DNA of 64,000 nt from Mesorhizobium sp. WSM3860 (GTDB lineage Bacteria; Pseudomonadota; Alphaproteobacteria; Rhizobiales; Rhizobiaceae): assembly GCF_002294995.1 (NCBI RefSeq), contig NZ_NSGF01000001.1, forward strand, positions 496,001 to 560,000, read 5' to 3'. Shown in pieces: positions 18,829-27,961 of the stretch (its first letter is position 1; each line of letters opens with the position of its first letter). Made by a program: the position numbers and the translations under genes. A model generated the notes under the pieces. It was given only the letters and a program-made list of their open reading frames with translations, did no database searches and was not told the origin of the DNA.

Positions 18829-19101
18829 ATGACCGGGGAAACGACCCTCAAGGAAGTCATCGCCAGGCTCGGCAAAGCCATGGAGGGACTGGAAAACGCC
18901 GTGGCGGCGCGGCTCGAGCATGAGCGCGACTATTCCGAAGCCGAGGCTGAGGTGCAGCGCATGAATGCCGACCGCTCGCGGCTGGCGCAGGAGCTCGACA
19001 ATTCGGAGGCGCGCGCCGAACGGCTGGAAGATGCCAACAAGGAAGTGTCGCGCCGGCTGGTGACCGCCATGGAAACCATCCGCGCGGTACTGGACAGGTA
19101 A
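18829..19101 (+). CDS. DUF4164 family coiled-coil protein
   Basis: The 90-residue protein is almost entirely predicted coiled coil ([19 protein letters not shown], then [20 protein letters not shown]). It begins 260 bases from the divergent tkt start and ends four bases before zapA, so the two are surely one operon. DUF4164 proteins occupy this place next to zapA in rhizobia, which suggests a cell division or ZapB-like accessory role; that is inference only. Confidence 0.87.
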   Translation: MTGETTLKEVIARLGKAMEGLENAVAARLEHERDYSEAEAEVQRMNADRSRLAQELDNSEARAERLEDANKEVSRRLVTAMETIRAVLDR

Positions 19102-19105
19102 GCCA

Positions 19106-19471
19106 ATGGCACAGGTCACGGTTTCCATCGACGGCAAGCAGTACCGGATGGCCTGCGACGAGGGCCAGGAAGAGCATCTGATCGACCTCGCCGAGCGCTT
19201 CGACCGGTATGTCATGCATTTGAAGGATTCCTTCGGCGAGATCGGCGACCAGCGGCTGACCGTCATGGCCGGCATCATGGTGATGGATGAGCTTTCGGAG
19301 CTCAACAAGCGGGTCAAAGGCATGGAGAGCGAGGTGCTGACGCTGCGCAAGACGCGCGACGAGGCGCTGACCAAGGCCGACAAGAGCGACAGCGTGCTGA
19401 CCACCGCGCTTGCAGCACTCGCGCAGCGCATGGAAGACCTTGCGACGACGCTGGCGGTGAAGAAGGCTTAA
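19106..19471 (+). CDS. zapA: Cell division protein ZapA
   Basis: The 121-residue protein begins MAQVTVSIDGKQYRMACDEG and continues with EEHLIDLAERFDRYV and the helix RLTVMAGIMVMDEL, the ZapA signature, then a long coiled coil. ZapA crosslinks FtsZ filaments at the septum. It follows the DUF4164 gene by four bases. I looked for 6S RNA, often found after zapA, but could not identify it in the 190 bases before the peroxiredoxin gene. Confidence 0.93.
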   Translation: MAQVTVSIDGKQYRMACDEGQEEHLIDLAERFDRYVMHLKDSFGEIGDQRLTVMAGIMVMDELSELNKRVKGMESEVLTLRKTRDEALTKADKSDSVLTTALAALAQRMEDLATTLAVKKA

Positions 19472-19662
19472 GCCGCCAATCCGCTAGCGTCGAGCGACGG
19501 AAATTCTGCTGTCTTTTCCAGGAAAAGACGAAATTTTTCCATCGCTCCGATCACGCTTGCAGACACAAGCCTTTTGAACCGGACCTTCCGGCGGTATAGA
19601 AGCTGACACGCGCCGATGGGGTTGGCCCATGCCGGCGCCATGTCACAGGGAGGGAGCACGCG

Positions 19663-20322
19663 ATGAGCCTTCGTATCAACGATATCGCGCCGGATTTCAC
19701 GGCCGAGACCACGCAAGGAACGATCAATTTCCATCAATGGATCGGTGACGGCTGGGCAGTGCTCTTCAGCCATCCGAAGAATTTCACGCCGGTCTGCACG
19801 ACCGAGCTCGGCACGATGGCCGGGCTCGAGGGCGAATTCAAAAAGCGAAACGTCAAGATCATCGGCATTTCCGTCGATCCGGTGTCAAGCCACGACAAAT
19901 GGCAGGCCGACATCAAGACAGCCACCGGCCAGACGGTGAACTATCCACTGATCGGCGACAAGGATCTCGCGGTCGCCAAGCTTTACGAGATGCTGCCGGC
20001 GGGCGCCGGCGAGAGCTCGGAAGGCCGCACGCCTGCCGACAACGCCACGGTGCGCTCGGTCTATGTCATCGGTCCAGACAAGAAGATCAAGCTGGTGCTA
20101 ACCTATCCGATGACCACGGGCCGCAACTTCGATGAGATCCTGCGCGTCATCGATTCCATCCAACTGACGGCCAAACACCAGGTGGCGACGCCGGCGAACT
20201 GGAAGCAGGGCGAGGACGTGATCATCACCGCCGCCGTCTCCAACGAGGACGCGATCAAGCGCTTCGGCGCCTACGAGACGGTGTTGCCGTATTTGCGCAA
20301 GACCAAGCAGCCAACGGCGTGA
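19663..20322 (+). CDS. Peroxiredoxin, 1-Cys (Prx6-like)
   Basis: The 219-residue protein has the peroxiredoxin core with the peroxidatic Cys45 in HPKNFTPVCTTELG and the extended C-terminal domain (VATPANWKQGEDVIIT) of Prx6-type enzymes. No second conserved resolving cysteine is seen, so it should be a 1-Cys enzyme that reduces hydrogen peroxide or organic hydroperoxides. AGGGAGG precedes the ATG. It stands alone and is followed by palindromic repeats. Confidence 0.95.
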   Translation: MSLRINDIAPDFTAETTQGTINFHQWIGDGWAVLFSHPKNFTPVCTTELGTMAGLEGEFKKRNVKIIGISVDPVSSHDKWQADIKTATGQTVNYPLIGDKDLAVAKLYEMLPAGAGESSEGRTPADNATVRSVYVIGPDKKIKLVLTYPMTTGRNFDEILRVIDSIQLTAKHQVATPANWKQGEDVIITAAVSNEDAIKRFGAYETVLPYLRKTKQPTA

Positions 20323-20327
20323 GCCTA

Positions 20328-20509
20328 CCTTCTCCCCGTTTCACGGGGAGAAGGTGCCCGAAGTGCGGATGAGGGGCGGCGCCGCGTTCGGCGACGATCG
20401 CGCCAAATCCTCAGATTCAACTGCCGCTTGAGACGACGATCACGCAGTCTCGGCGCTACCCCTCATTGTCCTGCCGGACATTTCCCCCCGTATGGTGAGG
20501 GAGAAAGGG
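20328..20509. repeat. RIME-like palindromic repeat pair
   Basis: CCTTCTCCCCGT, four bases, ACGGGGAGAAGG at 20328-20354 is followed by GCGGATGAGGGG; a degenerate mirrored partner with CCCCTCATTG and TTTCCCCCCGTATGGTGAGG lies at 20459-20501. The pattern matches rhizobial intergenic mosaic elements (RIME), known from literature; assignment is by eye. A second example is at 61644-61784. Confidence 0.65.
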
Positions 20510-20554
20510 CTGGTTCGCCGCCTTCGCCAATCGCAGGCGTTGCAGCGTTAAAAC

Positions 20555-20585
20555 AAAAACGGCGGCGCCAGATCCTGGCGCCGCC
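20555..20585 (-). terminator. Rho-independent terminator of rpoH
   Basis: GGCGGCGCCAG and CTGGCGCCGCC form eleven-base perfect arms with a three-base loop; on the minus strand a run GTTTTTGTTTT follows. It is 31 bases after the rpoH stop. Confidence 0.9.
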
Positions 20586-20615
20586 CTTTGTCTTTTGCGT
20601 AATGCCTCGAGCTTG

Positions 20616-21527
20616 CTAAGCCGCCGGCTGCGCTTCGATGGTGCGCAGCGCCTGGCTCTGGCGCTTGGCCGCGGCCTTGACCGCATCCTGCACCTTCTCG
20701 AAGGCGCGCACCTCGATCTGGCGCACGCGCTCGCGGCTGATGTCGAACTCGGCCGACAGCTCTTCCAGCGTCAGCGGCTCCTCGGCCAGACGACGCGCCT
20801 CGAAGATGCGCCGCTCGCGATCGTTGAGCACCGATAGTGCGCCCGACAGCATCGAGCGCCGGTTTTCCAGCTCGTCCTGCTCGATCAGCATCTCTTCCTG
20901 GCTTTCGTGGTCGTCGACCAGCCAGTCCTGCCATTCGCCGGACTCACCTTCGCTCGCCCTGATCGGGGCGTTGAGCGAAGCGTCGCCCGAGAGGCGGCGG
21001 TTCATCGACACCACTTCGGCCTCGGAAACGTTGAGGCGCGTGGCAATCTCGGCGATCTGGTCGGGCTTGAGGTCGCCATCGTCGAGCGCCTGGATCCTGC
21101 CCTTCACCTTGCGCAGGTTGAAGAACAGGCGCTTCTGGTTGGCGGTGGTGCCCATCTTGACGAGACTCCACGAGCGCAGGATGTATTCCTGGATCGAGGC
21201 CTTGATCCACCACATCGCGTAGGTGGCGAGCCGGAAGCCGCGCTCCGGTTCGAATTTCTTGACAGCCTGCATGAGGCCGACATTGCCTTCCGAGATCACC
21301 TCGCCGATCGGCAGGCCGTAGCCGCGATAGCCCATGGCGATCTTGGCGACGAGCCGCAAATGGCTGGTGACGAGCTTGTGCGCGGCGGAAGTGTCCTGAT
21401 GCTCGGCATAACGCTTGGCGAGCATGTACTCTTCCTGGGGCTGAAGCATCGGAAAGCGACGGATTTCTTCCAGGTAACGGGCGAGACCGCCTTCACCGGA
21501 AACGATACTGGGTAGTGACTGGGCCAT
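20616..21527 (-). CDS. rpoH: RNA polymerase sigma-32 factor (heat shock)
   Basis: The 303-residue protein matches RpoH: region 2 with LVTSHLRLVAKIAMGYRGYG and EGNVGLMQAVKKFEPERGFR, then YAMWWIKASIQEYILRSWSL, and region 4.2 with FDISRERVRQIEVRAFEKVQ. The RpoH box is present around QKRLFFNLRK. It directs transcription of heat-shock genes. Rhizobia often have more than one rpoH; which paralogue this is cannot be told here. A strong terminator follows. Confidence 0.96.
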   Translation of the reverse strand: MAQSLPSIVSGEGGLARYLEEIRRFPMLQPQEEYMLAKRYAEHQDTSAAHKLVTSHLRLVAKIAMGYRGYGLPIGEVISEGNVGLMQAVKKFEPERGFRLATYAMWWIKASIQEYILRSWSLVKMGTTANQKRLFFNLRKVKGRIQALDDGDLKPDQIAEIATRLNVSEAEVVSMNRRLSGDASLNAPIRASEGESGEWQDWLVDDHESQEEMLIEQDELENRRSMLSGALSVLNDRERRIFEARRLAEEPLTLEELSAEFDISRERVRQIEVRAFEKVQDAVKAAAKRQSQALRTIEAQPAA

Positions 21528-21736
21528 GATAGCGCCCCCTCTCTATTGGAGTGATGCCCCCGTAACGCGGCGGGCATGTGACGCGAATGCCAATCGGCTC
21601 ATTCGCGGCAACTGCTGTATATAGGAACAAAACCAGAAAGGACAGGCATTTGTTCAACACGAAACAGTGTGTCACGCTGAAGTGAACAACGCCAGTCAGG
21701 TTTTTTGATGGCTGGTTGAAGCGTCTTGATGGCGGT

Positions 21737-22768
21737 TTAGAGCTGTCGAAAGCCGCCGACGAGTTCCTCCAGATCCCTCGGCATCGGCGCCTCGAACCTC
21801 ATCGAAAGATGGGTGGTCGGGTGCCGGAATTCAAGCAGCCAGGCATGGAGCGCCTGTCTGGAAAATGCCTTGACCTCACTTTTCAGCGGTTCCGGCAGCC
21901 GGTTGGCCTTGGTGCGGAAGGCCTGGCCGTAGTCCGGATCGCCGATCACCGGATGGCCGATATGCGCCATGTGCACCCTGATCTGGTGCGTGCGGCCCGT
22001 CTCCAGCCGGCATTCGATCAGGCTTGCGGTGGTGAATTCCTTTTGTCGCTCGCCGAAACGCTCGACGACGGTGAAATGGGTGACGGCATGCCGGGCGTCG
22101 TCCCGGCCTTCGGGAACCACCGCGCGCCGCACCCGATCGGCGGCGCGGCCGAGCGCGGCCTCGACGGTGCCGGTCGGCCGCTGCGGAATGCCCCAGACCA
22201 GCGCCAGATAGGCGCGTTCGAGGTCGCCCGTCCGGCCATGATCGGCGAAGGCTTCGGACAGCGCCTTGTGGGCGCGGTCGGTCTTGGCCACCACCATGAC
22301 GCCGCTGGTTTCCTTGTCCAGCCGGTGGACGATGCCCGGTCGCCTGACGCCGCCGATGCCGGAAAGACTGTCGCCGCAATGATGGATCAGCGCGTTGACC
22401 AGCGTGCCGCTCCAGTTGCCGGCGCCGGGATGGACGACCAGCCCCGCCGGCTTGTTGATGACGATCAGCTCGTCGTCCTCGTAAAGGATGTCGAGAGCAA
22501 TGGCCTCGCCTTGCGGCTCGGCAGGCTCCGGCTCCGGCATGACGACCGCGACGCGCTCGCCCGGCGCCATCTTGCGCTTTGCCTCCTCGACCGGCTTGCC
22601 GGCGATCGAAACCGCACCCTGCTTGATGAGGGCCTGCACGCGGCTGCGTGAGATCTCCGGGCCGAGCTGGGCGGTGAGCCACTGGTCGAGGCGCTGGCCT
22701 GCGGCATCGGCGCCGGCTTCCAGCTCGACCGCTCCATCCAACTCATCCGGCAATTCATCCTGTATCAA
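21737..22768 (-). CDS. rluD: RluD-family 23S rRNA pseudouridine synthase
   Basis: The 343-residue protein has an N-terminal S4 RNA-binding domain (RLDQWLTAQLGPEISRSRVQ) and the RsuA/RluD catalytic domain with GIVHRLDKETSGVMVVAKT, where Asp151 is the catalytic aspartate, then GRTHQIRVHMAHIGHPVIGD. It is expected to isomerise uridines in the large rRNA. Rhizobia place such a gene next to rpoH, as here. RluC/RluD distinction is not certain from sequence alone. Confidence 0.93.
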   Translation of the reverse strand: MIQDELPDELDGAVELEAGADAAGQRLDQWLTAQLGPEISRSRVQALIKQGAVSIAGKPVEEAKRKMAPGERVAVVMPEPEPAEPQGEAIALDILYEDDELIVINKPAGLVVHPGAGNWSGTLVNALIHHCGDSLSGIGGVRRPGIVHRLDKETSGVMVVAKTDRAHKALSEAFADHGRTGDLERAYLALVWGIPQRPTGTVEAALGRAADRVRRAVVPEGRDDARHAVTHFTVVERFGERQKEFTTASLIECRLETGRTHQIRVHMAHIGHPVIGDPDYGQAFRTKANRLPEPLKSEVKAFSRQALHAWLLEFRHPTTHLSMRFEAPMPRDLEELVGGFRQL

Positions 22769-22841
22769 AATCGGGGCCCTATCAAAATCGAGGTCTCTTC
22801 GTTATGAGCGCTCATCGAAACCCGTTGCGGAATGTTTAGCC

Positions 22842-23225
22842 ATGGTCCGGCCGATCGCCGAAGAGGATGAGGAGAAGCCGCTCGACCCTGCGGCCGAAAA
22901 GGTGCGCCGGAAGCTCATCCGCTTCATGATCGTCAATCTTGGCCTCTTGTTTCTCGCCCTTATGGTGGTGATCGGAGCCCTTGTCTACAAAGCCCGCAAT
23001 GCGCCCGGCGCCGGATCGGTGCCTGCCGATGAAGTCCAAGCTGCGGGCGGCGCGCCGCTCTCCGGAGATATCGTGCTGCCGGTCGGCGCCAAGGTGGTCA
23101 GCCAGGCACTATCCGGCAACCGCCTGTCAATCGATGCCGAGCTCGCGGACGGCAGCCGGTCCATCTTCCTCTACGACATTGCCGAGCGCCGCGTGATCGG
23201 CCAGTTCGCGATTCGCAACAAATGA
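22842..23225 (+). CDS. Single-span membrane-anchored protein (DUF6476-like)
   Basis: The 127-residue protein has an acidic cytoplasmic N-terminus, one transmembrane helix (FMIVNLGLLFLALMVVIGAL, about 29-48) and a periplasmic domain with LPVGAKVVSQALSGNRLSID. It resembles small rhizobial proteins catalogued as DUF6476; that label is from memory. Its TGA overlaps the ATG of the next gene (ATGA), so translation is coupled. It is divergent from rluD. Confidence 0.75.
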   Translation: MVRPIAEEDEEKPLDPAAEKVRRKLIRFMIVNLGLLFLALMVVIGALVYKARNAPGAGSVPADEVQAAGGAPLSGDIVLPVGAKVVSQALSGNRLSIDAELADGSRSIFLYDIAERRVIGQFAIRNK

Positions 23226-23635
23226 GCGGCTTTGCCGATAACCGCAGCATTGCGACAGTGGCGCTCGTCGTCGAAAACTATGACGAGGCGATAGGCTGGT
23301 ATGTCGAGCGGCTTGGCTTTGTGCTGAGCGAGGATGTCGATCTCGGCGGCGGCAAGCGCTGGGTGACGATCACGCCGGCAAACAGGCAGGGCGCGCGGCT
23401 GCTGTTGGCGGAAGCCTCCGGCGAGAGGCAGGCAAGCCGCGTCGGCGACCAGACCGGCGGCCGGGTGTTTCTTTTCCTTGAGACGGACGACTTCGCCCGC
23501 GACCACCAGGCGATGCTTGCCAAGGGCGTCGAATTCCGTGAGGCGCCGCGCTTCGAGCCCTATGGCACGGTGGCGGTGTTTGCCGATCTCTACGGCAATC
23601 TCTGGGATCTTATCGAGCCGAAACGGCGGGGCTGA
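23222..23635 (+). CDS. VOC-superfamily (glyoxalase-like) protein
   Basis: The 137-residue protein shows the paired beta-alpha-beta-beta-beta pattern: VALVVENYDEAIGWYVERLGF, then RVFLFLETDDFARDH, and the C-terminal FADLYGNLWDLIEP. One VOC domain is present. Metal ligands are not fully clear: the usual first histidine is replaced (ATVALVV), so catalytic activity is uncertain. It overlaps the preceding membrane protein gene by four bases. Confidence 0.87.
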   Translation: MSGFADNRSIATVALVVENYDEAIGWYVERLGFVLSEDVDLGGGKRWVTITPANRQGARLLLAEASGERQASRVGDQTGGRVFLFLETDDFARDHQAMLAKGVEFREAPRFEPYGTVAVFADLYGNLWDLIEPKRRG

Positions 23636-23720
23636 CGAGGGCAGTCCGCAAAGGCCGCGAACAGTCCGAAAGCCCAGTTGCTTTTTCCCGGCCTTCATCC
23701 TATGTAGCCGGTTCTTGAGC

Positions 23721-23795
23721 GCGCCCATCGTCTAGCGGTCAGGACACCGCCCTCTCACGGCGGGAACAGGGGTTCGATTCCCCTTGGGCGTACCA
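23721..23795 (+). tRNA. tRNA-Glu (anticodon CTC), CCA encoded
   Basis: The sequence folds as a complete cloverleaf: acceptor GCGCCCA pairs with TGGGCGT (a G-U first pair), the D-arm contains TCTAGCGGTCAGGA, the anticodon arm is CCGCC-CTCTCAC-GGCGG with anticodon CTC, and the T-arm contains GGTTCGATTCC. The discriminator A is followed by an encoded CCA. It reads GAG codons. Confidence 0.97.
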
Positions 23796-23896
23796 ATGAT
23801 CCCAATAATTTAGCTGCTTTGAACGACGGCGCGTCGAATAACGATCGAATAGGCCTTGGCCAGGCAAGTCGCCCGTCGCGGGTGAACCCGCGCGAA

Positions 23897-23921
23897 GGAA
23901 CACACGGCACCGTCGGCCGTT
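23897..23921 (+). promoter_or_regulatory. Predicted EcfG-dependent promoter
   Basis: GGAAC (23897-23901), a 16-base spacer and CGTT (23918-23921) match the general stress sigma consensus exactly. It is 29 bases before the start of the PNPOx-fold gene. Confidence 0.75.
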
Positions 23922-23949
23922 TGCCTTTCTTTCAGTGAAAGGATGAGAC

Positions 23950-24432
23950 ATGCCGAGACCCGCCGAGCTCGAAGCGAAATTCTGGAAAGCGCTGAAATCT
24001 GACATGACGATGATGATCGGCCTCGACGGCTCCAACATCATCCCTCGGCCCATGACGGCACAGCTGGAGAAGGACGATACCGGTCCGATCTGGTTCTTCA
24101 CGGCGAAGGACACGGAGCTTCCGATGGGCCTTTCCGGCGGCGACCAGGCAACGGCCACCTTCGTCTCGAAGGGACATGACCTCTTCGCAACGGTGCAGGG
24201 CAAGCTTCGCGTCGACAATGATCGGGCTGTGATCGATCGGCTCTGGAACCCCTATGTCGAAGCATGGTTCGAGGGCGGCAAAGATGATCCGAAACTCACT
24301 CTGTTGCGCTTCGATCCGGACCGAGCCGAAATCTGGCTCGATGCGTCGAGCGTGGTCTCGGGCATCAAGATGCTGCTCGGATATGACCCGAAGCAGGAAT
24401 ACACGGAGAATGTCGCCAAGGTCGACCTTTAG
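23950..24432 (+). CDS. Pyridoxamine 5'-phosphate oxidase-fold general stress protein
   Basis: The 160-residue protein has the split-barrel flavin-binding fold of the general stress protein 26 family: ELEAKFWKALKSDMTMMIGL, MTAQLEKDDTGPIWFFTAKD, ATATFVSKGHDLFATVQGKL and WNPYVEAWFEGGKDDPKLTL. Such proteins bind FMN or related flavins. AAAGGATG lies upstream. The exact EcfG-type promoter 29 bases before the start and the family name agree on stress induction. Confidence 0.92.
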   Translation: MPRPAELEAKFWKALKSDMTMMIGLDGSNIIPRPMTAQLEKDDTGPIWFFTAKDTELPMGLSGGDQATATFVSKGHDLFATVQGKLRVDNDRAVIDRLWNPYVEAWFEGGKDDPKLTLLRFDPDRAEIWLDASSVVSGIKMLLGYDPKQEYTENVAKVDL

Positions 24433-24796
24433 GGGCGGATCGCGACAGGACGCCGTCGGCCGCGATATTCGTGCTTGATACTGGCGAAATTCTCGGTTGA
24501 TACAGCAGCCTCCAGGCTGGACTGCAACCAGGCACCCACCTAGGGATCGCGGCCAGGATGACTGCGCCAGTTGCGGCGGCAACGCGTCACGCGCCGCGAT
24601 GGAAGATAACCGCACGAATCCGCCACTGGCGCGCGCCTGGCGTTATACTTGATGTTATCGGAGTGGCGCTTTTCGCCCATGGGCTTTGAAGCCACTGTTT
24701 CCCCGCTGTACCATGAGCAGTGGCGCTCCGCTATTTCCCGGTAAGAAACGGGCGTGGCTCAGTCATGGGATAGCGTAGGCACCGATTTGGCCTTGG
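24433..24796. other. Intergenic region without recognised gene
   Basis: I see no plausible coding frame, tRNA or known repeat in this 364-base stretch. A weak inverted pair GCCACTG and CAGTGGC (around 24691-24724) is the only structure noticed. Confidence 0.5.
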
Positions 24797-25000
24797 CTAC
24801 CATCCCAATTGGACTATTTGGGAAAGATCGGCGATGTCGCCATAGATCATCGAGCCTTTGACGAGAAAACACTTGCCATGCAAGACCTCGGACAGTGAGC
24901 TCGACGCGGTGCAAACCGGCGAAACTTTATGGCCCTTGGCTTCGGTCGGGCCGATGCTGATGACGAGGAAAGCAATCGCAACGAGAGTCGTTCTGCTCAT
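24797..25000 (-). CDS. Small secreted cysteine-containing protein, unknown
   Basis: The 67-residue protein starts MSRTTLVAIAFLVISIGPTE and has a signal peptide likely cleaved after TEA or AKG. The mature part holds two cysteines (PVCTASSSL and GKCFLVKG) that could form one disulfide. The start was chosen because GAGGGG lies nine bases upstream; a longer frame would lack a signal. It is isolated between two empty stretches. I recognise no family. Confidence 0.55.
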   Translation of the reverse strand: MSRTTLVAIAFLVISIGPTEAKGHKVSPVCTASSSLSEVLHGKCFLVKGSMIYGDIADLSQIVQLGW

Positions 25001-25588
25001 ATCCAACCCCTCAAGCCTACTGGCTGCTAGGGCTGCAAAACCGGTTGCCTCCTCAAAGTAGCATCGGGCAATGATGGGTTTCATCGTATCGATCGGAGAA
25101 GCGGCTCATCTATGTGCAGTAGGCGCAAAGACGGATTAGCCCCTCGCCTGTTCAGTGACCTCCACCATGCGGGCTAACGCCCCTTTCCTCCCCAGCCGAA
25201 CTACAGCGCCTCGAATTGCCCACCGCAAGGCGCCTGAATCCCTCGAAACCTCTTCAAAGCATGCAGGAGCTTCACGACGTGCATCTATCGCGCTTGCTAG
25301 AAAAGGCGGCGCGGAACAGTGCAGCCTAGCGATGAGGGCGCCCGGCCTGTGCGGTATCGGGGGACCTAGGCAGACAGACCGGCCTTTTACCCCATGTGGG
25401 CAAGGGGCAAGTCTATGCGCCACCTTTCGTCGGCTGACATCGGTGCCGCGCGCTTTCTCAGGACAGGCTCTCGTAGATCTTCTTCATTTCGCATCCCCCG
25501 ATGATCTTGGAGGTGCCAAGCCCTTCGGGACATATCAAGTGATCGTACATTAGCGACGGACTTGGAGTGTGGCCTTGCAGCGACGGCA
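25001..25588. other. Intergenic region without recognised gene
   Basis: The 588-base stretch has open frames on both strands, but none has a convincing start, ribosome site or protein-like composition. No RNA gene or repeat is apparent. It may be decayed sequence. Confidence 0.45.
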
Positions 25589-26029
25589 CTAGCGCTGTGG
25601 TGGCGCCGGATCGAGAAGGGTGACATCGTCGGGGCCCGCGGGTGGCAGTTCGCCATTTGGCGTCAGCTTGGGCAAGTCCCTGGTTATCCTGGCTATCAGC
25701 TCATCGCGGGACAAGCCGGTCTGCAACGAAAGAGAAGCGAGCGTTTCATCGTCTATTGCCGCCTCGACCTCTTTCGGCTCGATCGGCTGGTTGGGTCCGG
25801 AACTAACCCAAGAATCCACCTTGGAACCCGCTCCCGCATTTCTGAAGCGGTCGACAATATCTCCAAGCGCCGTCCCCGATACGCCTTTGGACAGCTGATC
25901 CAAGATCCCTCCCTGCGGATTGCTTGGATCGCGATTTCCCGCACCACGGAGCAGCTCTCCGATCTTGTCGCGATTTTGGTAGGCGAGAATGCCCAATATG
26001 GCGACAGCCAGTCTTCCCAGATTTGCCAT
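25589..26029 (-). CDS. YidB-like (DUF937) family protein
   Basis: The 146-residue protein reads MANLGRLAVAILGILAYQNR, then GGILDQLSKGVSGTALGDIV and VDSWVSSGPNQPIEPKEVEA, followed by LQTGLSRDELIARITRDLPK. The VxSWVxxGxNxPI element is the YidB/DUF937 hallmark. GGGAGGAAATCA precedes the ATG. A hydrophobic N-terminal stretch may anchor it. The biochemical role of the family is unknown. Confidence 0.88.
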   Translation of the reverse strand: MANLGRLAVAILGILAYQNRDKIGELLRGAGNRDPSNPQGGILDQLSKGVSGTALGDIVDRFRNAGAGSKVDSWVSSGPNQPIEPKEVEAAIDDETLASLSLQTGLSRDELIARITRDLPKLTPNGELPPAGPDDVTLLDPAPPQR

Positions 26030-26573
26030 TGATTTCCTCCCAGCAATTACAAGGGAAGAGCCGGTAATCACAAAGGTTCCGTCTAACGTGAAAAGTTTGC
26101 CGGGAGGCCAGCAAGGATCGATGAAGCGCCAAGGATTTCAGATCTGGGCCCGCCAATTGTCGGAAATGGGATAGGGGTGAGCCGGCGAGCGAGGGTCGAT
26201 CATTTCCATCTGTGCCGATCACGCGACTTGCGCCAAGTCATCTGGCATCAACAGCTGGCTCACTAGCCGCTTGATTTAGACGCATGAGATCCATGACGAA
26301 GGCCGCTCGAAAAGCCGCAAAAATCGCGGGTGGCACCTCCTCGACCCGCCTGCCACTGGCGACAAGCCATGCTGAAGGAACCTTGCTGGCCTCGATCCCT
26401 GTCGGCTTTTGTTCCGCTCATAGGACCGAGCGTGCCGGGACTGAAAAGCCGGCACCTGGGTCCTAGTGAAGAGACTGCCGGTACTCCTCGCTAAATCAAA
26501 CCGCGCTCGGAACAAAGGTGTCGGACGCTTGTTGGGTTTGCAGCACGATCTGTGCCCAACTAGGAACTTCTCC
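26030..26573. other. Intergenic region; only a near-match stress promoter seen
   Basis: No convincing gene is seen between the YidB-like and DUF4142 genes. GGAAC followed by 16 bases and TGTT lies near 26509-26533, one mismatch from the EcfG consensus and about 40 bases before the DUF4142 start. Confidence 0.4.
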
Positions 26574-27332
26574 ATGAAAAATCGCCATCTACTGGTTGCG
26601 CTGACCACAGCCGCCGCCATCACATTTGCAGTGCCTGCCCTTGGCGCCGAGGATGCCCAGGGATTCGTCGACAAGGCTGCCAACGCGGGCATGTTCGAGG
26701 TCGAGTCGAGTAAGATCGCCCAAGGAAAAGCCCAGGATCAGGCGGTCAAAGACTTCGCCCAAAAGATGATCGACGATCATGGGGCGGCCAATGCAAAGCT
26801 CGAAACGATTGCCGGCGAGCAGAAGCTCAAAGTGCCCGCCGAGACGGATGCCAAGCACAAGAGCGACCTCGACGCCCTTCAGAATGGCAAGGATCCGGTC
26901 GAAAAGACCTATGTGCAGATGCAGCGTGATGCCCACGCGGACGCCGTGAAGCTGTTCGAGAGCTATGCCAAGGGGGGCGACAATGCTCAGCTCAAGGCGT
27001 TCGCATCGGAGACCTTGCCCACACTCAAAATGCATAAGGAAATGATCGAGAAGATCGCTTCCACCATGGACGACGAATCCGGCACGACGACGAGTTCGAC
27101 AACTCCGGCCGTCACCACGACCGACACCAAAAATCCGGCCGCTCCGGTGCCCGGCGCCAATAGCTTCACGGAAGACCAGGCCAAGAGCCGGATCCAGGAT
27201 GCCGGCTTCTCGGATGTCTCAGCGCTAACCAAGGACGATCAAGGCATCTGGCGCGGTCAAGCCACTAAGGATGGAAAGAAGACAACCGTGGCGCTCGATT
27301 ATCAAGGCAACGTCGTTGCCGGCAGCAACTGA
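26574..27332 (+). CDS. DUF4142 domain secreted protein with C-terminal PepSY-like segment
   Basis: The 252-residue protein has a signal peptide (MKNRHLLVALTTAAAITFAV, cleavage near LGA), then a helical DUF4142 ferritin-like domain (about 28-165: FVDKAANAGMFEVESSKIAQ, DFAQKMIDDHGAANAKLETI). A Thr/Pro-rich linker follows and a small domain (SFTEDQAKSRIQDAGFSDVS, then VALDYQGNVV) resembling PepSY-type folds. DUF4142 proteins often accompany general stress genes. The next gene encodes a stress protein 20 bases downstream, probably in the same unit. Confidence 0.88.
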   Translation: MKNRHLLVALTTAAAITFAVPALGAEDAQGFVDKAANAGMFEVESSKIAQGKAQDQAVKDFAQKMIDDHGAANAKLETIAGEQKLKVPAETDAKHKSDLDALQNGKDPVEKTYVQMQRDAHADAVKLFESYAKGGDNAQLKAFASETLPTLKMHKEMIEKIASTMDDESGTTTSSTTPAVTTTDTKNPAAPVPGANSFTEDQAKSRIQDAGFSDVSALTKDDQGIWRGQATKDGKKTTVALDYQGNVVAGSN

Positions 27333-27351
27333 AACGGATTGGAGTTCAACC

Positions 27352-27954
27352 ATGAGAACCGTGACCGGACTATTTGACAATTATGACAACGCTTCCGATG
27401 CCGTCAGTGAACTTGAAGCCATCGGCGTTCCGCATTCCGACATCAGCATCGTCGCCAATAATTCGACCGGCTGGTACCAAGACGACCGCTCGGATGCCGC
27501 CGAAGATGCGGCTGGCGGCGCCGGTGTGGGTGCCCTCATTGGCGGCACCGGCGGGTTGCTGACGGGGCTTGGGATCATGGCTATCCCAGGCGTGGGCCCT
27601 GTTGTCGCCGCAGGGTGGCTCGCCGCTACTGCTGCAGGCGCATTGGGAGGCGCAGTCGTCGGCGGGGCCGCCGGCGGCATCGTCGGAGCCCTTACCGACT
27701 CCGGGGTCCCGGAAAAGGATGCTCATGTCTACGCCGAGGGTGTGCGCCGCGGCGGGACGTTGGTCACGGCGAGGGTCGGCGACGCGTTGGCCGGCGAAGC
27801 CGAGAGAATCCTCGGGCAATCAAGATCAGTGAACTTGGAAGATCGCCGCAGCGCCTACGAAGCGGACGGTTGGACGAGTTTTGACGCTGGCGCCGAAAAC
27901 TACACCGCCGACGAGATCGAGCGCGATCGAGCGCGCTACGCAAACCGCGTTTGA
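27352..27954 (+). CDS. General stress protein 17M-like/glycine-zipper protein
   Basis: The 200-residue protein begins MRTVTGLFDNYDNASDAVSE with the ferredoxin-like 17M/YflT-type domain. A long Gly/Ala-rich hydrophobic centre (about 55-115, GGAGVGALIGGTGGLLTG) could insert in or coat membranes. The tail EADGWTSFDAGAENYTADEI is soluble. Its ATG follows GGAG and comes 20 bases after the DUF4142 gene. Similar proteins are stress-induced in rhizobia; the molecular action is unknown. Confidence 0.85.
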   Translation: MRTVTGLFDNYDNASDAVSELEAIGVPHSDISIVANNSTGWYQDDRSDAAEDAAGGAGVGALIGGTGGLLTGLGIMAIPGVGPVVAAGWLAATAAGALGGAVVGGAAGGIVGALTDSGVPEKDAHVYAEGVRRGGTLVTARVGDALAGEAERILGQSRSVNLEDRRSAYEADGWTSFDAGAENYTADEIERDRARYANRV

Positions 27955-27961
27955 CCATATC

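Noticed and set aside
19472..19662. 6S RNA expected after zapA
   Set aside because: I could not recognise a closed 6S-type stem with a central bubble here; the downstream gene is a peroxiredoxin, not the usual 5-formyltetrahydrofolate cyclo-ligase.
26509..26533. EcfG promoter before the DUF4142 gene
   Set aside because: GGAAC-N16-TGTT has one mismatch in the -10 element; kept as a weak candidate only.
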